NCBI GenBank assembly: GCA_052035955.1 | Contig: JBPOHD010000003.1 | Span: 62,001 to 126,000 of the forward strand | DNA from: JAEUNJ01 sp052035955 | GTDB taxonomy: Bacteria; Pseudomonadota; Gammaproteobacteria; Burkholderiales; Rhodocyclaceae | Reading direction: 5' to 3' | Length of the DNA: 64,000 nt | Shown here: positions 1 through 8,235 of the stretch, in pieces | Layout: every line of letters begins with the position of its first letter | Numbering within the stretch: position 1 is the stretch's first letter | Position numbers and translations under genes: made by a program | The notes under the pieces: model-generated | The model's input: only the letters and a program-made list of their open reading frames with translations | The model's database searches: none | What the model was told of the DNA's origin: nothing

Positions 1-525
1 CTGCTGCATTCCCTGACCACGGCGGCCATCGCCCGGCAACTGGCGCAGAAATACGCCCGGGGCGAGGCGGACTCGGGCGATTGCTACGTCGCCGGGCTGC
101 TGCACGATTTCGGCAAGGTGGTCCTCGCCCAGTTCCTGGCCGCCGAGTTCCGCGTTGCCCTGGACCTCTCGGCCCAGGAGAAGATTCCCCTGCACGAGGC
201 GGAACGACGAATCATCGGTGCCGACCATGGGCACGTGGGCGCCCTGCTGACGACGCGCTGGCAGTTCGCGCCCCAGCTCGTCGAATGCATCCGCAACCAC
301 CACGCCGGCTCGGCCGAACCGTCGGCCATGCGCGACTGCCTCTGCATGGCCGACCTGATCAGCCGCCGGCAGGGCTACATGGCCGACGGCGGCACGCCGC
401 CCGGCCAGGACGAACCCGTCCCGGAACGCTTCGGCTCCGATATCATGGCCGTCGAGGCGGAACTGGGCGACCTGGACAAGGTGGTCGCCAACGCCAACCT
501 GTTCGTCCAGAGCGAGGCGCGATGA
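1..525 (+). CDS. HDOD domain protein, 3' end (5' truncated by window)
   Basis: The reading frame is open from base 1 and ends in TGA at 523-525, so the start lies outside the window. The visible part carries the HDOD core: an HSL..A..LA helix, then GLLHDFGK, as in HDOD output domains of the HD superfamily. The D-F-G-K element replaces the H-D-I-G-K of true HD hydrolases only partly, but HDOD proteins are usually signalling adaptors rather than nucleotide hydrolases. The stop overlaps the ATG of the next gene (ATGA), so the two are probably translationally coupled. Any N-terminal receiver or sensor domain cannot be seen. Confidence 0.8.
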   Translation: MLHSLTTAAIARQLAQKYARGEADSGDCYVAGLLHDFGKVVLAQFLAAEFRVALDLSAQEKIPLHEAERRIIGADHGHVGALLTTRWQFAPQLVECIRNHHAGSAEPSAMRDCLCMADLISRRQGYMADGGTPPGQDEPVPERFGSDIMAVEAELGDLDKVVANANLFVQSEAR

Positions 526-1409
526 AGGTCCGATTCTGGGGCGTGCGCGGATCCATTCCCTCACCGGGACCCGCCACTGCCCGCTACGGCGGCAACACCA
601 CCTGCATCGAGGTGCGCAGCGATGCAGGGGAACTGATCATCCTGGACGCCGGTACGGGCATCTTCCCCCTCGCCCAGTCCCTGCTTGCCCGACTGCCGGT
701 GAAGGCCAACGTCTTCATCACCCACACCCACTGGGACCACATCCAGGGCCTTCCCTTCTTCACGCCCCTCTACATCCCGGGCAACTCGGTGCGCATCCAC
801 GGCGCCTACGACGTGGTCACCGGCGAGGGCATCGACCAGGTGATGAACGTCCAGCTCCAGTACAGCTACTTCCCCGTCCGCGAGGCGGAGATGCGGGCCG
901 TCATCGAGTACGAGAACCTGACCGTCGGCCACCCGGTCACCGTCGGCGATGCCACCGTCACGCCCGTGCTCCTCAACCATCCGGTGGTGGACTTCGGCTA
1001 CCGGGTCGACTGCAACGGCAAGTCCGTGTTCTTCACCGGCGACCACGAGCCCTGGTTCAACATCTACGAACCGGAGGACGATGGCCACGCGGAATACGCG
1101 CGCCTGATCGCCGAGAAGAACGACGAAGTGGCGGCGGCGCTCGCCGGCGTGGACCTCATGATCGTCGACACCTCCTATACCGAGGCCGAGTACCCGGCCA
1201 AGCGCGGCTGGGGCCACGGCACCTACGATGCCGGCATCGCCCTGGCCCGTCGTACCGGTGCCCGGCGGCTCGCCTGCACCCACCATGAGCCGACCCGGTC
1301 GGACGACGAGCTGGAGAAGGTGTTTGCCGAGGTGATGGCCCGGCAAGGCAGGCCGGCAGGCGATCCGGAGATCCTGCTGGCCCGCGAGGGGCTCGAAATC
1401 AGCCTTTGA
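522..1409 (+). CDS. MBL-fold metallo-hydrolase
   Basis: This 295-residue protein begins at the ATG that overlaps the upstream HDOD stop. It has the metallo-beta-lactamase signature HTHWDH at residues 68-73, a GDHEPW segment that fits the distal metal ligand loop, and a late THHEP histidine motif. The opening MKVRFWGVRGS and GGNTTC are typical of a bacterial MBL subgroup related to PhnP/RNase Z-type phosphodiesterases. The substrate cannot be read from sequence. A longer frame open upstream is only an extension over the HDOD gene. The 3' end overlaps the convergent flavin reductase gene by 11 bp. Coupling to HDOD suggests a signalling or nucleotide role, which is inference. Confidence 0.85.
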   Translation: MKVRFWGVRGSIPSPGPATARYGGNTTCIEVRSDAGELIILDAGTGIFPLAQSLLARLPVKANVFITHTHWDHIQGLPFFTPLYIPGNSVRIHGAYDVVTGEGIDQVMNVQLQYSYFPVREAEMRAVIEYENLTVGHPVTVGDATVTPVLLNHPVVDFGYRVDCNGKSVFFTGDHEPWFNIYEPEDDGHAEYARLIAEKNDEVAAALAGVDLMIVDTSYTEAEYPAKRGWGHGTYDAGIALARRTGARRLACTHHEPTRSDDELEKVFAEVMARQGRPAGDPEILLAREGLEISL

Positions 1410-1962
1410 CGGCGATGCGTTCCCCGGTGGCGTGGAAGATTCCGCCGGACGTGTAGTGCAGCGTGCGCAGGTCCTCGTCGTCGAAATGCCAGCGGCCGCC
1501 GGAGAACGCCCGGGTGTCCGCCCGCGCCGCAACCACTTCCCCGATGAAAAGGTCATGGCGCTTCTCGTTGCGGGGTTCGGACACCACCCGGCATTCGAGC
1601 CAGCCCAGGCAGCCGGCCACGAGCGGCGCACCGACCCGCTCGGCAGCAAGGGTTTCCAGGCCCAGGGCGGCAAGCTTGTCGCCGTCCCGGCCGGAACGGG
1701 AGCCAGCCGCGAAGACGGCCTCCACCATCCGGCGCGGCGGCACGTTGAGGACGAACTCCCCCGAGGCCTCGACCAGTTCGCGGGTCAGGGTCCGGGCATC
1801 GATCACCACGAGCACCTTCGGCGGATCGTAGTCCAGGGGCATGGCCCAGGAGGCGGCCATGACGTTGGCGCGGCCGCCGTGGGCGCTCGAGACGAGGGTG
1901 ACAGGGCCGTGGTTGAGGAGCCGGTAGGCCTTGGCGAGCTCGACGGACGCGATGGTGGACAT
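1399..1962 (-). CDS. Flavin reductase family protein (FMN-binding split barrel)
   Basis: A 187-residue protein with the flavin-reductase-like split-barrel pattern: LLNHGPVTLVSS near the N-terminus, ANVMAASWAMPLDYDPPKV (the FMN-contacting segment), and an EFVLNVP strand near residue 70. Family members reduce FMN or bind it as a cofactor. The protein is close in size to HpaC-type reductases but differs from them in the N-terminal half and is not next to any oxygenase, so I do not call it HpaC. It starts 18 bp after the stop of the PAS-GGDEF-EAL gene on the same strand and may share its transcript. No strong Shine-Dalgarno is seen before the ATG. Confidence 0.8.
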   Translation of the reverse strand: MSTIASVELAKAYRLLNHGPVTLVSSAHGGRANVMAASWAMPLDYDPPKVLVVIDARTLTRELVEASGEFVLNVPPRRMVEAVFAAGSRSGRDGDKLAALGLETLAAERVGAPLVAGCLGWLECRVVSEPRNEKRHDLFIGEVVAARADTRAFSGGRWHFDDEDLRTLHYTSGGIFHATGERIAVKG

Positions 1963-1980
1963 GGATCGGGGCGCGGGGTT

Positions 1981-4089
1981 TCAGTGGATGGGCGGCCCGG
2001 CGGCCAGGAAGTCGTCGATGGCTTCCGCGGGCATCGGGTGGGCAAACAGGTAGCCCTGGCCCATGTCGCATCCCGAACGGACCAGGACCTCCAGTTGTCC
2101 CCGCGTCTCGATGCCTTCGGCGACCACCCGCAAGCCCAGCTTGTGGGCCATGGCGATGATGGCCTCGGCGATGGCCCGGTCGCTGGCGTCGGTCTCCAGG
2201 CCGCGCACGAAGGACTGGTCGATCTTCAGGGTGTCGATGTCGAATCGCTTCAGGTAGGCCATGGCCGAGTAGCCCGTGCCGAAGTCGTCCAGGGCGACCT
2301 GGACGCCGGCCTCCTTGAACTGCATGAGCTTGGCCGTCACCTCGGGCCGCTCGTCCAGGAGGATGCCCTCGGTGATCTCGATCACCAGGGCCTCGCCCGG
2401 CAGGCCGATGTCGGCCAGATGATCCATCCAGGTTTCGTGGCAATTCCCGGTGAGGAACTGGCGCGGCGACTTGTTGACGCTGACCTTTACCGGTTGACGT
2501 CCTGCGGCCCTGGCGTCCCGGAACCAGCGTAGGGCCGCGTCGGACGCCTTGCGGAATACGCGGTCCCCGAGTTCGCCGATGAGGCCCATCTCCTCGGAGA
2601 TCGGGATGAAGACGGCCGGGCTGACGTTGCCGCGCTGCGGGTGGTGCCAGCGGGCAAGGGCCTCGACCTTGACGATTGCGCCGCTGGCCAGGTCCACGAT
2701 GGGCTGGTAATGGACGTCGATCTGGCCCTCGGTCAGGGCGAGGCGCAGGTCGTGGCCCAGGTGCAGCTGGTCCAGGGCCCTTTCCTGCATGGCGCGCGTG
2801 AAGTAGCTGAAGCGGTTGCGGCCATCGGCCTTGGCCGCGTACATGGCCTGGTCGGCGCACTTCATGAGGCTTTCCGCGTCCTCGGCATCCTGCGGGTAGC
2901 TGGCGATGCCGATGCTGGCGGAAACGTAGGCCGGCTCGTTGGGGAGCACGATGGGCCTGGAGAGGGCGCGGATGACGTCCTCGGCGATGCGTTCGACATG
3001 GAGCGGGTCGTCGAGGCCGGGCAGCAGCACGGTGAACTCATCCCCGCCCAGCCGGCCGACGGTATCCGATTCGCGCACGCAGGCCTGGATGCGCCGGCCG
3101 GCTTCCACCAGCAACTGGTCCCCCGCATCGTGGCCGTGGGCATCGTTCACCTCCTTGAAGCGGTCCAGGTCGATGAACAGCAGGGCAAGGGTGTCGCCAT
3201 GGCGATGGGCGGTACGCATTTCCTGCTCCAGGCGGTCGCGGAACAGGCGCCGGTTGGGCAGGCCGGTCAGCAGGTCCTGGTTGGCCTGGCGCCAGATCAG
3301 ATCTTCCGTGCGTTTGCGTTCCGTGATGTCCAGGATCACCCCCACCAGTCCGCCGAGGCTGCCGTCGGCCTTGTCGAAGGTGGCCTTGTAGAAGACCACG
3401 TCGCGCCGGGATCCGTCCGGCCAGGCGACGGACGCCTCGTAGCTCTGGGTGCCCGGATGGTCGAACAGCGCCTGGTCGGCGGCGTGGTAGCGGGCGGCCA
3501 GGTCGGGCGGCGATATGTCGTAGACGCTGCGCCCGACCAGGTCCTGCCGGGGAACGCCGATGAAGTTCTCGAAGGCCTGGTTGCAGCCCAGGTAGCGGCC
3601 GTCGGCATCCTTGTAGAAGACCGGACTGGGGATGGTCTCCACCAGGCGGGCGATGAAGCGGAACCGCTCCTCGGCCGCCCGCTCCGCCTTCCGGCGGCCG
3701 CTGATGTCCATCAGCATGCCGATGATGGCCGGGCGCCCGTCGAGGACGGTGCGCACTCCGAAGACCTCCACGTCGACGATGCTGCCGTCCTTGCGCAGTC
3801 CGTCGAAGGCGTAATGGGAACTGGCCCCGCCCCCATCCACCCGGTGCCCGATCTCCCGGCGCGCGAGGTCCCGATGCTCCGGCGCCGTGAGGTCCAGGGG
3901 GCCGAGGCGGCCGCTGATCTCGCCGGGGGTGTAGCCGAAGATCTCCGCCAGCCGTTCGTTGACGAAATGGAATCGGCCGTCCTGGATCACATAGACGCCG
4001 ATGAGTTCGTTGTCCAGCAGGCCGCGCAACAGTCCGTCGGCCTGTCGCAGCAGGTCGGCAAGGACTTCCTGCGATCTTGCATCCGTCAT
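1981..4089 (-). CDS. PAS-PAS-GGDEF-EAL cyclic-di-GMP enzyme
   Basis: This 702-residue protein has two PAS domains (about 25-140 and 145-260), a GGDEF domain with an intact GGDEF at 348-352 and an RESD inhibitory site at 339-342, and an EAL domain (EAL at 476-478, DDFGTGYS later). It should make and/or degrade c-di-GMP in response to a PAS ligand. No membrane segment is visible, so it is likely cytosolic. I chose the ATG at 4089: the frame stays open to 4341, but that extension would run into the upstream binding-protein gene and its terminator. Both catalytic signatures look intact, so which activity dominates is unknown. Confidence 0.92.
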   Translation of the reverse strand: MTDARSQEVLADLLRQADGLLRGLLDNELIGVYVIQDGRFHFVNERLAEIFGYTPGEISGRLGPLDLTAPEHRDLARREIGHRVDGGGASSHYAFDGLRKDGSIVDVEVFGVRTVLDGRPAIIGMLMDISGRRKAERAAEERFRFIARLVETIPSPVFYKDADGRYLGCNQAFENFIGVPRQDLVGRSVYDISPPDLAARYHAADQALFDHPGTQSYEASVAWPDGSRRDVVFYKATFDKADGSLGGLVGVILDITERKRTEDLIWRQANQDLLTGLPNRRLFRDRLEQEMRTAHRHGDTLALLFIDLDRFKEVNDAHGHDAGDQLLVEAGRRIQACVRESDTVGRLGGDEFTVLLPGLDDPLHVERIAEDVIRALSRPIVLPNEPAYVSASIGIASYPQDAEDAESLMKCADQAMYAAKADGRNRFSYFTRAMQERALDQLHLGHDLRLALTEGQIDVHYQPIVDLASGAIVKVEALARWHHPQRGNVSPAVFIPISEEMGLIGELGDRVFRKASDAALRWFRDARAAGRQPVKVSVNKSPRQFLTGNCHETWMDHLADIGLPGEALVIEITEGILLDERPEVTAKLMQFKEAGVQVALDDFGTGYSAMAYLKRFDIDTLKIDQSFVRGLETDASDRAIAEAIIAMAHKLGLRVVAEGIETRGQLEVLVRSGCDMGQGYLFAHPMPAEAIDDFLAAGPPIH

Positions 4090-4230
4090 GGTCGGCGGCG
4101 TGTCTGTCTTGGCGAGGCGCCATTCTATGCCGGCACCGCCGCCGATGGGGGCGTCGGAACCCATGCCAAGACCATTGTTCGGAAATGGTTGTAGGGGCGA
4201 AAGGACATTACCCGAACCGCCGTGCCGCGG

Positions 4231-4258
4231 AAAGAAAAGAACCCGGCCTGGGCCGGGT
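4231..4258 (-). terminator. Rho-independent terminator after the binding-protein gene
   Basis: Read on the minus strand, ACCCGGCC pairs with GGCCGGGT across a 2-base gap (4241-4258), followed by the T-rich TCTTTTCTTT (4231-4240). It lies 33 bp beyond the stop of the substrate-binding protein gene and upstream of the PAS-GGDEF-EAL gene, separating the two transcripts. Confidence 0.85.
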
Positions 4259-4291
4259 CCGTCGATCCCCCTTTGCCGGGAAGGGCCCCGG

Positions 4292-5617
4292 TCAACCTTC
4301 CTTGCTGCAATCCCGCAGGGTGATGCCCTTCTCCTTCGCATAGGCGGTGGAGGAGGCCTCGATCTTGGCGCGGACGCGGGCCCTTTCGGGCTCGATCCAG
4401 TCCGAGATGCTGACCCATTTTGCGCCGTCCCATTGCTGGAACTTGAGCATCCCGGAACCCTCGTGGTCGGCGCAGGTGATCTTCAGGGGCGGCATGAACC
4501 CTTCGGCGCCGAGGGACTTCAGCCGCTTTTCGTCGAGGTCCAGGTTCTCGAAGCCCCAGCGCACCTGCTCGCCGGTCAGCGGCTTCTTGCCGTACTTCTC
4601 CTGGGCCTTGCGCACGGCCTCGACCGTGATCAGGCCGGCGACGATGCCCCGGTTGTGATAGGTGGCGCCGACCAGGGCCTTGTTGGCGAGATTGCCCTTG
4701 TCCTTCTTGTAGAGGCGGTCCACGATGCCCTGCACGACGGGGAAGTTCGCACCGACGCCCGTGTAGTTGGCGGCGATGTAGCCCTTCGACGCGGCTCCCG
4801 GCCCGATGGTGTCCTCCTCGGAGGCCGCCCAGGTGATGCCGATCATCTTTTCCCGCGGATAGCCGACCTTGGCGGCGCCGCTGATGGCGCTGGGGGTCAT
4901 GACGCCGGCGGTCCACAGGATCACGTAATCAGGCTTGTTCTGGCGCACCTGCAGCCACTGGCTCTGCTGCTCCAGACCGGGCGGCGCGACGGGAATCAGG
5001 TCCACCTGGAAGCCATAGCGGGCCGCCATGTCCTGGAGGATGGGGATGGCTTCCTTGCCGAAGGCCGAATCGTGGAAGACGTAGCCGATCTTCTTGCCGG
5101 CCAGTTTGTCCATGCCGCCTTCCTTCATGCCGATGAACTTGACGATGTCCGTCGTCATGCTCCAGTAGTTGGTGATCATCGGGAAGACGTAGGGGAAGAC
5201 GCGGCCATCGGAAGTGTCCGTGCGGCCGTAGCCGATCGTCACCAGGGGAATCTTGTCCACCGCGATGCGGTCCACCAGGCTGTAGGTGATGCCGGAGGAC
5301 ATGGGCTGGATGGCGGTGGCGTACTTGCTCTTGCCCTTCAGGCGCTCGTAGCACTCGACGCCCTTGGAATTGTTGTACTCGGTCTCGCATTCCTCCCAGG
5401 AGAGCTTGACGCCATTGATGCCGCCATCCCGCTCGTTGATCAGGTTGAAGTAATCGACCATGCCGGCATAGAAGGTCTGGCCGATGGAGGCCAGGGGGCC
5501 GAGGCGGTAGCCGACGATGGGGACGAACTGGGTGTTGTCCTGCGCCGACACGGGCGCGGTGGCCATCAGGCCGGCGGTGATCAGGGCTGCGGCGATGCCG
5601 CGGAGACTTCTCGTCAT
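4292..5617 (-). CDS. ABC transporter substrate-binding protein, branched-chain amino acid (LivJ-like) family
   Basis: A 441-residue exported binding protein. Residues 1-25 are a classic Sec signal peptide ending in VSAQD. The mature part has the type I periplasmic binding fold of the Leu/Ile/Val family (GYRLGPLASIGQTFYAGM, INERDGGINGVKL). Such proteins in degradative bacteria often bind aromatic or alicyclic acids instead of amino acids. A strong Shine-Dalgarno (AGAGGAGGAG) precedes the ATG. No permease or ATPase genes are nearby, so it is an orphan component here. Its location beside a MarR regulator and badH/badI suggests a cyclohexanecarboxylate- or benzoate-like ligand, which is inference from context. 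Confidence 0.88.
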   Translation of the reverse strand: MTRSLRGIAAALITAGLMATAPVSAQDNTQFVPIVGYRLGPLASIGQTFYAGMVDYFNLINERDGGINGVKLSWEECETEYNNSKGVECYERLKGKSKYATAIQPMSSGITYSLVDRIAVDKIPLVTIGYGRTDTSDGRVFPYVFPMITNYWSMTTDIVKFIGMKEGGMDKLAGKKIGYVFHDSAFGKEAIPILQDMAARYGFQVDLIPVAPPGLEQQSQWLQVRQNKPDYVILWTAGVMTPSAISGAAKVGYPREKMIGITWAASEEDTIGPGAASKGYIAANYTGVGANFPVVQGIVDRLYKKDKGNLANKALVGATYHNRGIVAGLITVEAVRKAQEKYGKKPLTGEQVRWGFENLDLDEKRLKSLGAEGFMPPLKITCADHEGSGMLKFQQWDGAKWVSISDWIEPERARVRAKIEASSTAYAKEKGITLRDCSKEG

Positions 5618-5698
5618 GACTCCTCCTCTGGTTGGACGGGGTACGGTACGCGGCCCCGGGTCTTAGCGCCACGCACCGGCGGTACCGGGCTAGGGGCC

Positions 5699-5724
5699 CC
5701 GTAAATGAAACAATATATTTACGG
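5699..5724. promoter_or_regulatory. Inverted repeat, candidate operator for the binding-protein gene
   Basis: CCGTAAAT at 5699-5706 is the exact reverse complement of ATTTACGG at 5717-5724, with a 10-base AT-rich gap. The site lies 82 bp upstream of the ATG of the binding-protein gene in very GC-rich surroundings. Its size and symmetry suit a dimeric regulator such as the adjacent MarR protein. The regulator assignment is inference. Confidence 0.5.
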
Positions 5725-5864
5725 AAAATGCAACAGCTTTCGTCATTCCGGGATTGTGCGGCGCATCAAGGGCGGGGCCCGGCAGCGTAGGACGGAAAGG
5801 GGTGGTCGAATGGCCGTGGGAAGCTTCCAGGCTTGCTCCGGGATCGCCAAACAAGGGAAATATA

Positions 5865-5893
5865 TTGACGTTAAATGCGGCCCGGCCTAGACT
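5865..5893 (+). promoter_or_regulatory. Sigma-70-like promoter, plus strand
   Basis: TTGACG (5865-5870) and TAGACT (5888-5893) are spaced by exactly 17 bp. Transcription would run into the MarR gene from its 3' side, since no plus-strand gene follows before 6566. The -35 sits within an AT-rich block that resembles the inverted repeat at 5699-5724. It may be a chance match, or an antisense or long leader promoter. Confidence 0.3.
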
Positions 5894-6002
5894 TGCGGCA
5901 CTTCCCGTGGAGGGCTGTCGGATCATGGCGCCATGGATTGTCGATGGACTGCGACCGGCGGTTTCGGGCGCCGGGGTGGCGGGCGTGCCGAAGTCTGTCG
6001 CC

Positions 6003-6503
6003 TCAGATCTGGGACATGTTCCGCTGCAGCAGGTTGACGTAATGGATCAGGGTGAGGCGATCGTCGAAGGACAGGCCCTTGAGGGCCCGGTCGTAGAAAT
6101 CGTGGATCAGGGGGTCGAGGTCGATCCAGAGCTTCTCCCCCCGGGGCGTCAGGCGGATGCGGCGCGAGCGGCGGTCGTCCTCCGCCGTTGCGCGGCTGAT
6201 GTAGCCGTCCCGTTCCAGGCGGCCGAGGATGCCGGTCAGGTTCTGGCGGCTGACGAGCAGGTACTCGGAGAGTTCCCCCACCGTCATGCCCGCCGACGCC
6301 TGCGGCCGCGACAGGGCGCCGAGCACCGACCACTGCTGGGTGGTGACCCCCAGTTTCTCCAGGGCCTGGGTGCCCTTGGTGTGCAGGGTGTTGGCGGCCT
6401 GGAAGAAGCGGAAGAAGAGCCGGTTGTTGATTTCGGCGGCGGCGGCCGACTTCTCGGCGGATAGGTCTTTCATGGCGTCCTGCTCCAAGGGGGGCAGGCG
6501 CAT
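6003..6503 (-). CDS. badR: MarR family regulator, probably BadR-like
   Basis: A 166-residue winged-helix MarR protein: the recognition region reads VGELSEYLLVSRQNLTGILGRLERDGYI, followed by the DDRRSRRIRLTPRG wing. It is transcribed away from badH, 62 bp apart, the layout seen for BadR, which controls badHI in Rhodopseudomonas palustris (established knowledge). I therefore infer control of badH/badI by a CoA-thioester or acid ligand. Two starts are possible: ATG at 6503 with GGGAGGG upstream, or ATG at 6473 with TTGGAG upstream. Both have acceptable ribosome sites. The symbol is given on context and family, not on close sequence comparison. Confidence 0.7.
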   Translation of the reverse strand: MRLPPLEQDAMKDLSAEKSAAAAEINNRLFFRFFQAANTLHTKGTQALEKLGVTTQQWSVLGALSRPQASAGMTVGELSEYLLVSRQNLTGILGRLERDGYISRATAEDDRRSRRIRLTPRGEKLWIDLDPLIHDFYDRALKGLSFDDRLTLIHYVNLLQRNMSQI

Positions 6504-6565
6504 TTAAACACCCTCCCGGCCCGGATGGAATAGGCCGGCGGGGGAGGCCAAGGAGAGGAGCGGAA

Positions 6566-7333
6566 ATGCGCGGACTGAAGGACAAGGTGGTGCTGGTCAC
6601 CGGCGGTGCCGGCGGTATAGGCTCGGCGATCTGCCGGCGGATGGCCGGGGAGGGCGCCGTGGTCGCCGTCTGTGACCTGGACGGCGCGGCCGCCGAGGCG
6701 GTGGCGGCGGGCATCGGCGAGGCGGGCGGCCGCGCCCGGGCCTGGCGGCTGGACATCACCGACCAGGCGGCGGTGGTCGCCGCGGTGGCCGCCGTGGAGG
6801 CGGCCCTGGGGCCCATCGACGTGCTGGTCAACAACGCCGGCTGGGACCGGGCCATGGACTTCCTCGATTCCGACAAGGCCCTCTGGGAGAAGGTGGTCGC
6901 CGTGAACCTCTGGGGCCACCTGCACATGCACCATGCGGTGCTCACCGGCATGAAGGCCCGCGGCCGCGGGCGGGTGGTGAACATCGCCTCCGATGCGGCG
7001 CGGGTCGGCTCCTCCGGCGAATCCGTCTATTCGCTGTGCAAGGGCGGCCTGGTCGCCTTCACCAAGACCCTGGCCCGGGAACTGGCGCGCCAGCGCATCT
7101 GCCTCAACGTGCTCTGCCCGGGGCCCAACGATACGCCCCTGCTCAAGGAACTCTGCGGCGACGGGGAACGCAGCGGCAAGCTGCGCGACGCCTTCGTCCG
7201 GGCGACGCCCTTCGGCCGCCTCGGCGAACCGGAGGACATCGCCGGCGCCGCCGCCTTCCTGGCCAGCGACGATGCCGCCTTCATGACCGGCCAGGTGATC
7301 TCCGTCTCCGGCGGCCTCACCATGGCCGGCTGA
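6566..7333 (+). CDS. badH: SDR dehydrogenase, probable 2-hydroxycyclohexanecarboxyl-CoA dehydrogenase
   Basis: A 255-residue short-chain dehydrogenase with the NAD(P) motif TGGAGGIG near residue 13, NNAG near residue 91, and an S...YSLCK active site. The acidic residue after beta-2 (CDLDG) suggests NAD preference. BadH oxidises 2-hydroxycyclohexanecarboxyl-CoA to the 2-keto compound in cyclohexanecarboxylate degradation. The assignment rests on family membership plus the next gene being BadI-like and the divergent MarR gene. A strong ribosome site (AAGGAGAGGAG) precedes the ATG. A generic 3-oxoacyl-ACP reductase-type SDR is the alternative. Confidence 0.78.
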   Translation: MRGLKDKVVLVTGGAGGIGSAICRRMAGEGAVVAVCDLDGAAAEAVAAGIGEAGGRARAWRLDITDQAAVVAAVAAVEAALGPIDVLVNNAGWDRAMDFLDSDKALWEKVVAVNLWGHLHMHHAVLTGMKARGRGRVVNIASDAARVGSSGESVYSLCKGGLVAFTKTLARELARQRICLNVLCPGPNDTPLLKELCGDGERSGKLRDAFVRATPFGRLGEPEDIAGAAAFLASDDAAFMTGQVISVSGGLTMAG

Positions 7334-7391
7334 GCCGGGTCGCCCCCACCACCACGCGATCCACCCGCGAAACCCACGCAAGGAGCTCTCC

Positions 7392-8174
7392 ATGGACTAC
7401 CAGGACATCCTCTACGGCGAGGCCGACGGCGTCGCCACCATCGCCATCAATCGGCCCAAGGTCTACAACGCCTTCTCCGCCCGCACCTGCGAGGAACTGA
7501 TCGACGCCTTCCAGCGCGCCGGCTGGAACCGGGAGATCGGCGTCGTCGTCCTCACCGGCACCGGCGACAAGGCCTTCTGCACCGGCGGCGACCAGTCCTC
7601 CCACGACGGCGGCTACGGCGGCCGCGGCACCATCGGCCTGCCGGTGGAGGAACTGCAGAGCGTCATCCGCGACATCCCGAAGCCGGTGATCGCCCGGGTG
7701 AACGGGTACGCCATCGGCGGCGGCAACGTGCTGGTCACCCTCTGCGACCTGGCCATCGCCTCGGAGACGGCCCAGTTCGGCCAGGTGGGGCCCAAGGTCG
7801 GCTCCGTCGATCCCGGCTTCGGCACGGCGCTGCTGGCCCGGGTGGTGGGCGAGAAGAAGGCCCGGGAGATCTGGTACCTGTGCCGCCGCTACACGGCCCG
7901 GGAGGCCCTCGCCATGGGCCTGGTCAATGCCGTCGTGCCGCCGGACCAGCTCGACGCCGAGGTGGCGAAGTGGTGCGCCGAGATCGTCGAGAAGAGCCCG
8001 ACCGCCATCGCCCTGGCCAAGCGTTCATTCAACGTGGATACCGAGATGATCCGCGGCATCTCCTCCATCGGCATGCAGGCCCTGAAGCTCTACTACGAGA
8101 CCGACGAATCCCGGGAGGGCGGCGACGCCTTCCGCGAGAAGCGCAAGCCGGATTTCCGCAAGCACGCCAGGTAG
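7392..8174 (+). CDS. badI: 2-ketocyclohexanecarboxyl-CoA hydrolase
   Basis: A 260-residue crotonase-fold protein, the usual BadI length. It shows the MenB/BadI-like pattern: TGGDQSSHDGGYGG near residue 65, VNGYAIGGGN oxyanion-hole segment, and QVGPKVGSVDPGFG. BadI hydrolyses the ring of 2-ketocyclohexanecarboxyl-CoA to pimelyl-CoA. It is 58 bp downstream of badH and ends before a bidirectional terminator, so badHI looks like a two-gene unit. The upstream enzymes (AliA, AliB, BadK) are not in this window. The main alternative, MenB naphthoate synthase, is disfavoured by the absence of any men genes. Confidence 0.82.
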   Translation: MDYQDILYGEADGVATIAINRPKVYNAFSARTCEELIDAFQRAGWNREIGVVVLTGTGDKAFCTGGDQSSHDGGYGGRGTIGLPVEELQSVIRDIPKPVIARVNGYAIGGGNVLVTLCDLAIASETAQFGQVGPKVGSVDPGFGTALLARVVGEKKAREIWYLCRRYTAREALAMGLVNAVVPPDQLDAEVAKWCAEIVEKSPTAIALAKRSFNVDTEMIRGISSIGMQALKLYYETDESREGGDAFREKRKPDFRKHAR

Positions 8175-8192
8175 GGGCGCCGCCAGGGCGAC

Positions 8193-8220
8193 AAAAAACC
8201 CGGCCGAAGCCGGGTTTCTT
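8193..8220. terminator. Bidirectional terminator between badI and nrdJ
   Basis: AACCCGGC (8197-8204), loop CGAA, GCCGGGTT (8209-8216). A-tract on the left (8193-8198) and TTTCTT on the right allow termination of badI on the plus strand and nrdJ on the minus strand. Confidence 0.9.
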
Positions 8221-8235
8221 GTCGGGCGGTTTCGG

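Larger units (their letters stand above)
5618..6002. other. Intergenic region upstream of the binding-protein gene
   Basis: This 385-bp stretch separates the binding-protein gene from the MarR gene, both on the minus strand. It contains an AT-rich inverted repeat (5699-5724) and a second related AT-rich block around 5857-5880 that share the AATATATT.ACG..AAATGC pattern. A plus-strand promoter-like pair lies at 5865-5893. I see no coding sequence with convincing composition. Confidence 0.6.

Noticed and set aside
1399..1962. HpaC reductase partner of a 4-hydroxyphenylacetate monooxygenase
   Set aside because: It is far from the hpa genes, has no HpaB next to it, and matches the general flavin reductase-like family rather than HpaC specifically.
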